Assembly: GCA_900343135.1 (NCBI GenBank)
Contig: OPYK01000004.1
Location: 117,630 to 181,629, forward strand
Direction: 5' to 3'
DNA length: 64,000 nucleotides
Source: Atopobium massiliense
Lineage (GTDB): Bacteria; Actinomycetota; Coriobacteriia; Coriobacteriales; Atopobiaceae
Shown here: positions 61,016 to 64,000 of the stretch, one piece after another
Numbering within the stretch: position 1 is the stretch's first letter
Layout of the letters: each line of letters opens with the position of its first letter
Translations under genes and position numbers: made by a program
Notes under the pieces: model-generated
Seen by the model: the letters and a program-made list of their open reading frames with translations, nothing else
Databases searched by the model: none
What the model was told of the DNA's origin: nothing

Positions 61016-61909
61016 CTATGCAGCTGCGTCTGACTTAGCTGGCATAACACCGGCGCGTTTTATAGTTTGTATACCTTCGTCAGATTTGATGTATGAAAAC
61101 CAGGCTTGTACCAGCGCCGATTGTTCGGATACCGCTCCTTTAGTAGCCATAATAAACGGACGCACAAGCGGATACTGCTGCGAAGCAATAGTGTCTGCCG
61201 TTGGAGCTACACCATCAAGTACGAGCGCGTTTACCGAGTTAGAGAGCGCATCGAGCGAAATATAGCCAATTGCACCTGGTGTTGACGCTACTTTTGCAAG
61301 GACAGCTCCTGTTGAATCAAGCTCTTGAGCATACACGCAGCTATTTTTAACATCAACAAGCTCTTCAAATGCACTGCGAGTGCCCGAAGCATTTTCGCGA
61401 CCGATGACCACAATAGCTGCATCTTGTGCACCTAAATTCTTCCAAGAAGTAACCGACCTCGTAAAAATTTGCTTAAGTTGATCTTTTGTAACGCTTGTGC
61501 AGGTATTCGCCTTGTTAACAACCACTGCAATACCATCGAGCGCCACCACATTGCCAACAATGCCCGAGGTTTTTTCGGCTTGAGAAAGTTCGCGCGAGCT
61601 ATTAGCGATGTCGCACAAGCCATTAGTAAGCGACTCGATGCCAGCGCTTGAGCCTGTGTATTCAACCGAAACGTGCACGTTGGGGTATGTATTCATGAAA
61701 CCTTCGCTCAGCGCTTCGCACACCTTTTCCATTGACGTGCTACCAGCAAGCGAAATATTTCCTTGCAGATTTGAGCTAGAAGTATCCGCAGTGTTCTGAT
61801 TGGTTGTTGAGCATGCTGTTAATGCTAGTCCAGCAGCGCTGACCAATAGACTGGCTCCCAGGCGGCATACGTGACGGCGAGTAATATAGTGTGTCGTATA
61901 GTGTGACAT
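61016..61909 (-). CDS. pstS: Phosphate-binding lipoprotein PstS
   Basis: PstS captures phosphate at the cell surface for PstCAB. The 297 residues begin with an RR-containing signal (TRRHVCRLGASLLVSAAGLALTAC) and a lipobox cysteine, then SLAGSTSMEKVCEALSEGF, VEYTGSSAGIESLTNGLCDIANSSREL, and IGRENASGTRSAFEELV, all with phosphate-contacting serines, threonines and arginine of the family. GGAG is five bases before the ATG. It starts the pst-pho operon; a Pho-box-like repeat lies 90-130 bases upstream. Confidence 0.94.
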   Translation of the reverse strand: MSHYTTHYITRRHVCRLGASLLVSAAGLALTACSTTNQNTADTSSSNLQGNISLAGSTSMEKVCEALSEGFMNTYPNVHVSVEYTGSSAGIESLTNGLCDIANSSRELSQAEKTSGIVGNVVALDGIAVVVNKANTCTSVTKDQLKQIFTRSVTSWKNLGAQDAAIVVIGRENASGTRSAFEELVDVKNSCVYAQELDSTGAVLAKVASTPGAIGYISLDALSNSVNALVLDGVAPTADTIASQQYPLVRPFIMATKGAVSEQSALVQAWFSYIKSDEGIQTIKRAGVMPAKSDAAA

Positions 61910-62245
61910 GTGTTCTCCTACTTGTTTTGTTGCTGCGTTATGACGTTACACTGCACGCAGCTTGGACTTCTGTGTTTATCTTTATGCTACTAAGCACGTG
62001 TAAAGTGCAGGAATTCATTAGGTAAAATTTTGGTAAAGTTGCGCAAGAAAAACGCTGCGCAAATAGCAAAGTTGGTGCTTGTACATAACAGAAGTTGCTG
62101 CATAAACTCAAAAATGTGTAATTGTTATTGCAGGTTCCTTGTCAATAGATTTAAGGAAATAGTATAAAATATTAGCAATATCAACACATAAGACAAGATT
62201 TCTGCCTTGTCTGACGAAATCATCTATATGCAAGTTAGGAGCGCT
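61910..62245. other. Divergent regulatory gap upstream of pstS
   Basis: These ~335 bases contain the promoters of pstS and of the unknown plus-strand gene. The clearest element is the 11-base repeat described separately; the rest is AT-rich (for example TATAAAATATTAGCAATAT near 62162), which could hold the plus-strand -10 region. Confidence 0.4.
61999..62038 (-). promoter_or_regulatory. Pho-box-like 11-base repeat upstream of pstS
   Basis: On the plus strand TGTAAAG at 61999, GGTAAAA at 62021 and GGTAAAG at 62032 lie at exact multiples of 11 bases; a weaker unit (GGAATTC) fills 62010. Read towards pstS these are YTTTACC units, similar in form and spacing to the PhoB/PhoP direct repeats of E. 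coli, Bacillus and Streptomyces (GTTCACC in the last). The site lies where an activator should bind. Confidence 0.6.
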
Positions 62246-63541
62246 ATGAAACGTCGTGTTTTAGCACTCATTGCCTGTGTGGTGGTTTGCAGCGCATTGT
62301 TTGCTCTTTTCTATTTCTTTAAGCCCGCAAATACTATGAGTGCCCAAGACTTTAGTACTAAAGGACAAGCACTTGCCATACAGCTAAATAGCATTTACAT
62401 TGCAGGTGACACGAGTCTTACTCCAAAAACTGGATACATGGTACTTGCTGATCCTTCGGGCAATATCCGTGCATTTCAAAGTGGCAAGATGGATTCTGCA
62501 AAACCCATATGGACACAAGCTGGCATCTTTTATGGTGGTTCTAAGCATGAGTTTTTTACCAATGAAGATGGCACCAAAGCTCTTTCTCGTGATATCACGC
62601 CACAAATAGAATATGCCCGCTATCCACGTAACAACGGGCAAGGGTCTATAACATTCTATGGAGAGGGAGGGACTCCTGAAGGCTACAAACAGCCCGTTCT
62701 ATTAGGGGATTCAGAAAAAACCGAAAGTATTGATGTACATGGTGCATATATGAGTATGGGAGTGTGTGAAGATACACTCTATGCGGTGACACAAACTAAA
62801 TACGCTCCTAATCTTTTTGACCAGGCAAAAGAAAACTACCAAAGCCATGCCGGTGTATCAGATGAAGAACTTGCAAAGATAGAAAACTTCGACGTTTTAG
62901 TTCAGGTCTATCCAGCAAATCATCCTCAAAACCCACAGGTACTTGAAAGTATCCCATACCGTAGGGGCATTGTACATGCTCATACATGCTATCAGCGCCT
63001 ACATGACAGCATCTATCTTTTAAGTTTTAAATTTGATTATCCAGAAGCTGAACCTGGTGACGGTAAGGATCCTAGAGCAGGGCACGCTGTTTTAGAGGAG
63101 TGGAACCTTAAAGATCATTCATATCGCATAATTGATGTAGTAGATAAGAAAGGTAATTTTATTGATTTAAATCAAGGAGTTTGCAGAGGAAGAGGTATCT
63201 TACATGACACCAAATGTTATTATCTCTTACCTGGTGCCAACGTGTACTCAATTGACATAACAACAGGTGTTGGTGAACATCTCTATACGTTCGAAGATCT
63301 TCCTGATGGAAAAGAATATATTGATTTTGATATAACGCCGTCTGCGGTGTATTGTCTTATAAGTGGAAAGGACAAAAATGATCCTCTCGATTTTTCACGG
63401 TATGTATTTAAAACCGGCACATACGAACACCTTTTTGATGTAAGTAGCTTAGTCGAATATCGTAAAAATAATGTACGCATTAGTGGCATTGCCGTAAATC
63501 CCTTATGGGAGGAATCACTGAATGTGCAGGCAGGTTCCTAA
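62246..63541 (+). CDS. Membrane-anchored extracytoplasmic protein of unknown function
   Basis: I do not recognise a family. The 431-residue protein has a basic start and one hydrophobic segment (VLALIACVVVCSALFALFYFF), which anchors it or acts as an uncleaved signal. The rest is predicted outside the cell, rich in aromatic residues, Asp and Gly, with repeated β-strand-like stretches (YMVLADPSGNIRAFQSG, CYYLLPGANVYSIDITTGVGEHLYTF, VYCLISGKDKN) suggesting a β-propeller. AGGAG precedes the ATG. It shares its control region with pstS, so phosphate control is possible. Codon use is more AT-rich than its neighbours. Confidence 0.75.
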   Translation: MKRRVLALIACVVVCSALFALFYFFKPANTMSAQDFSTKGQALAIQLNSIYIAGDTSLTPKTGYMVLADPSGNIRAFQSGKMDSAKPIWTQAGIFYGGSKHEFFTNEDGTKALSRDITPQIEYARYPRNNGQGSITFYGEGGTPEGYKQPVLLGDSEKTESIDVHGAYMSMGVCEDTLYAVTQTKYAPNLFDQAKENYQSHAGVSDEELAKIENFDVLVQVYPANHPQNPQVLESIPYRRGIVHAHTCYQRLHDSIYLLSFKFDYPEAEPGDGKDPRAGHAVLEEWNLKDHSYRIIDVVDKKGNFIDLNQGVCRGRGILHDTKCYYLLPGANVYSIDITTGVGEHLYTFEDLPDGKEYIDFDITPSAVYCLISGKDKNDPLDFSRYVFKTGTYEHLFDVSSLVEYRKNNVRISGIAVNPLWEESLNVQAGS

Positions 63542-63588
63542 ACTGATTTGTGGTTTTGACACACATAATACAGGTGTTGATCTTATAA

Positions 63589-63629
63589 AAGATGGCTTTC
63601 CTGTAATGGGAGAGCCATCTTACTTTTTC
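63589..63629 (+). terminator. Terminator of the unknown membrane protein gene
   Basis: Arms AAGATGGCT and AGCCATCTT surround a 15-base loop and are followed by a T5 tract. It lies 50 bases after the stop codon. Confidence 0.8.
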
Positions 63630-63670
63630 CTTCTTGTTATTTGTGTAACGCGTACACATGTATTCCCACA

Positions 63671-63709
63671 AAAAAATTGCCGCTATGCAGGTGCACTGCG
63701 GCAACAGTA
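63671..63709 (-). terminator. Terminator-like hairpin facing the right-edge gene
   Basis: TTGCCGC and GCGGCAA pair around a 14-base loop; on the minus strand the stem is followed by a run of T. It would end transcription coming from the partial gene at the right edge. Confidence 0.6.
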
Positions 63710-63762
63710 ATTGCTCTTCTGACTTCTTTTTGTTGGAGCGAGAAAACCAAGCTAGATGCACG

Positions 63763-63842
63763 AAAGCAGGCGCTAAAGAGCTGTTTTGATTTGGAGTTTC
63801 GCTTTAGCGCACTCCAAAATCAAAACTGCGTGCGCCTGCTTT
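63763..63842. repeat. Composite inverted repeat with alternative pairings
   Basis: Outer arms AAAGCAGGCGC and GCGCCTGCTTT (11 bases) enclose inner arms GTTTTGATTTGGAGT and ACTCCAAAATCAAAAC, perfect but for one missing T. Inside, GCGCTAAAG at 63771 and CTTTAGCGC at 63802 can pair in a competing way. The element ends 13 bases from the stop codon of the right-edge gene. Confidence 0.75.
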
Positions 63843-63854
63843 GAATACATAAAC

Positions 63855-64000
63855 CTATTTCTTAGGAGCGGCGTACCACTTGATTTCCTCTTTAATCCAG
63901 CCGTCTTTCACCATCTTTGCAATCTCGTCTGGATCTGATGTGTAATGGTGGTAGTACTTCTTTGCATACGGGTTGTACATGCTGTATACAGGCACAGTGC
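63855..64000 (-). CDS. C-terminus of a DUF5648-type secreted repeat protein, partial
   Basis: Only the last 48 codons are inside the window. They read VPVYSMYNPYAKKYYHHYT, then DEIAKMVKDGWIKEEIKWYAAPKK. This matches the repeat often found at the ends of secreted hydrolases and surface proteins in Gram-positive bacteria (vYRLYNPNsGeHhYT...GWkyEGiaWya, the DUF5648 pattern). The main catalytic or binding part lies beyond the edge. Its product is probably extracellular. Confidence 0.7.
   Translation of the reverse strand, partial: TVPVYSMYNPYAKKYYHHYTSDPDEIAKMVKDGWIKEEIKWYAAPKK

Larger units (their letters stand above)
63542..63854. other. Convergent gap with two terminators and a composite hairpin
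   Basis: No gene is seen in these ~310 bases between two convergent genes. They contain a plus-strand terminator, a minus-strand terminator-like hairpin and a long composite inverted repeat, each listed separately. Confidence 0.5.

Overview
The window reads as chromosomal DNA of a low-to-mid-GC actinobacterium. The best fit is the class Coriobacteriia (Cryptobacterium, Atopobium or Slackia-like relatives). This is inferred from the gene complement: an actinobacterial DUF3516-type Ski2-like helicase, a RecJ-helicase fusion, NADH oxidase, PTS parts, Leloir genes, and secreted proteins with twin-arginine-type lipoprotein signals. Coding density is high and there is no prophage, insertion sequence, integrase, CRISPR array or rRNA operon. 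I cannot name the species from sequence alone.

Layout. 0-5.3 kb: oppA-oppB-oppC-oppD-oppF peptide importer (minus strand, oppF cut by the left edge). 5.8-8.2 kb: trmB-like methyltransferase and enolase (plus). 8.5 kb: lone PTS EIIA (minus). 9.3-12.3 kb: M32 carboxypeptidase, dtd and an MscL channel with an added zinc ribbon (plus). 12.4-17.2 kb (minus): a small Cys-rich protein, a secreted DNase, and a compact set of carrier protein, fold-type III PLP decarboxylase and amino-acid adenylating enzyme. 17.6-20.2 kb: helicase. 20.3-21.5 kb: WecA/TagO-type sugar-phosphate transferase. 21.7-21.85 kb: a probable structured RNA. 22.0-23.6 kb: infC-rpmI-rplT with a leader attenuator, then tRNA-Leu(CAA). 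23.8-41.5 kb (minus): the queA-tgt-secD-secF-recJ-relA-hydrolase neighbourhood, interrupted by an SGNH/MBOAT O-acyltransferase pair, ptsH and an opposing coiled-coil gene. 41.7-48.5 kb: a MetRS-like synthetase with no KMSKS motif, a cyclophilin lipoprotein, a HAD phosphatase, gpmA, nox and a flavodoxin. 48.9-53.2 kb: galM-galK-galT. 53.4-55.9 kb: M1 aminopeptidase. 56.1-61.9 kb: pstS-pstC-pstA-pstB-phoB-phoR with a Pho-box-like repeat upstream. 62.2 kb to the end: an unknown membrane-anchored protein and the C-terminus of a DUF5648-type surface protein.

How the genes may work together. The organism appears to live on peptides and sugars: Opp import, several peptidases, PTS, galactose conversion, lower glycolysis (gpmA, eno) and NADH reoxidation by nox. 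The adenylating enzyme, carrier protein and decarboxylase resemble the Dlt logic plus a decarboxylase of the BtrK type. With the separate MBOAT/SGNH pair they could form a pathway that decorates a cell-surface polymer with an amino acid or amine. This is the best candidate for an undescribed system.

A second notable signal is the heptamer GCAGGTA/TACCTGC. I counted about 53 copies by eye over both strands, where roughly 8 are expected by chance. Two inverted pairs form the gpmA and galT terminators. The density and the terminator placement recall DNA-uptake sequences, although a Chi-like role is also possible.
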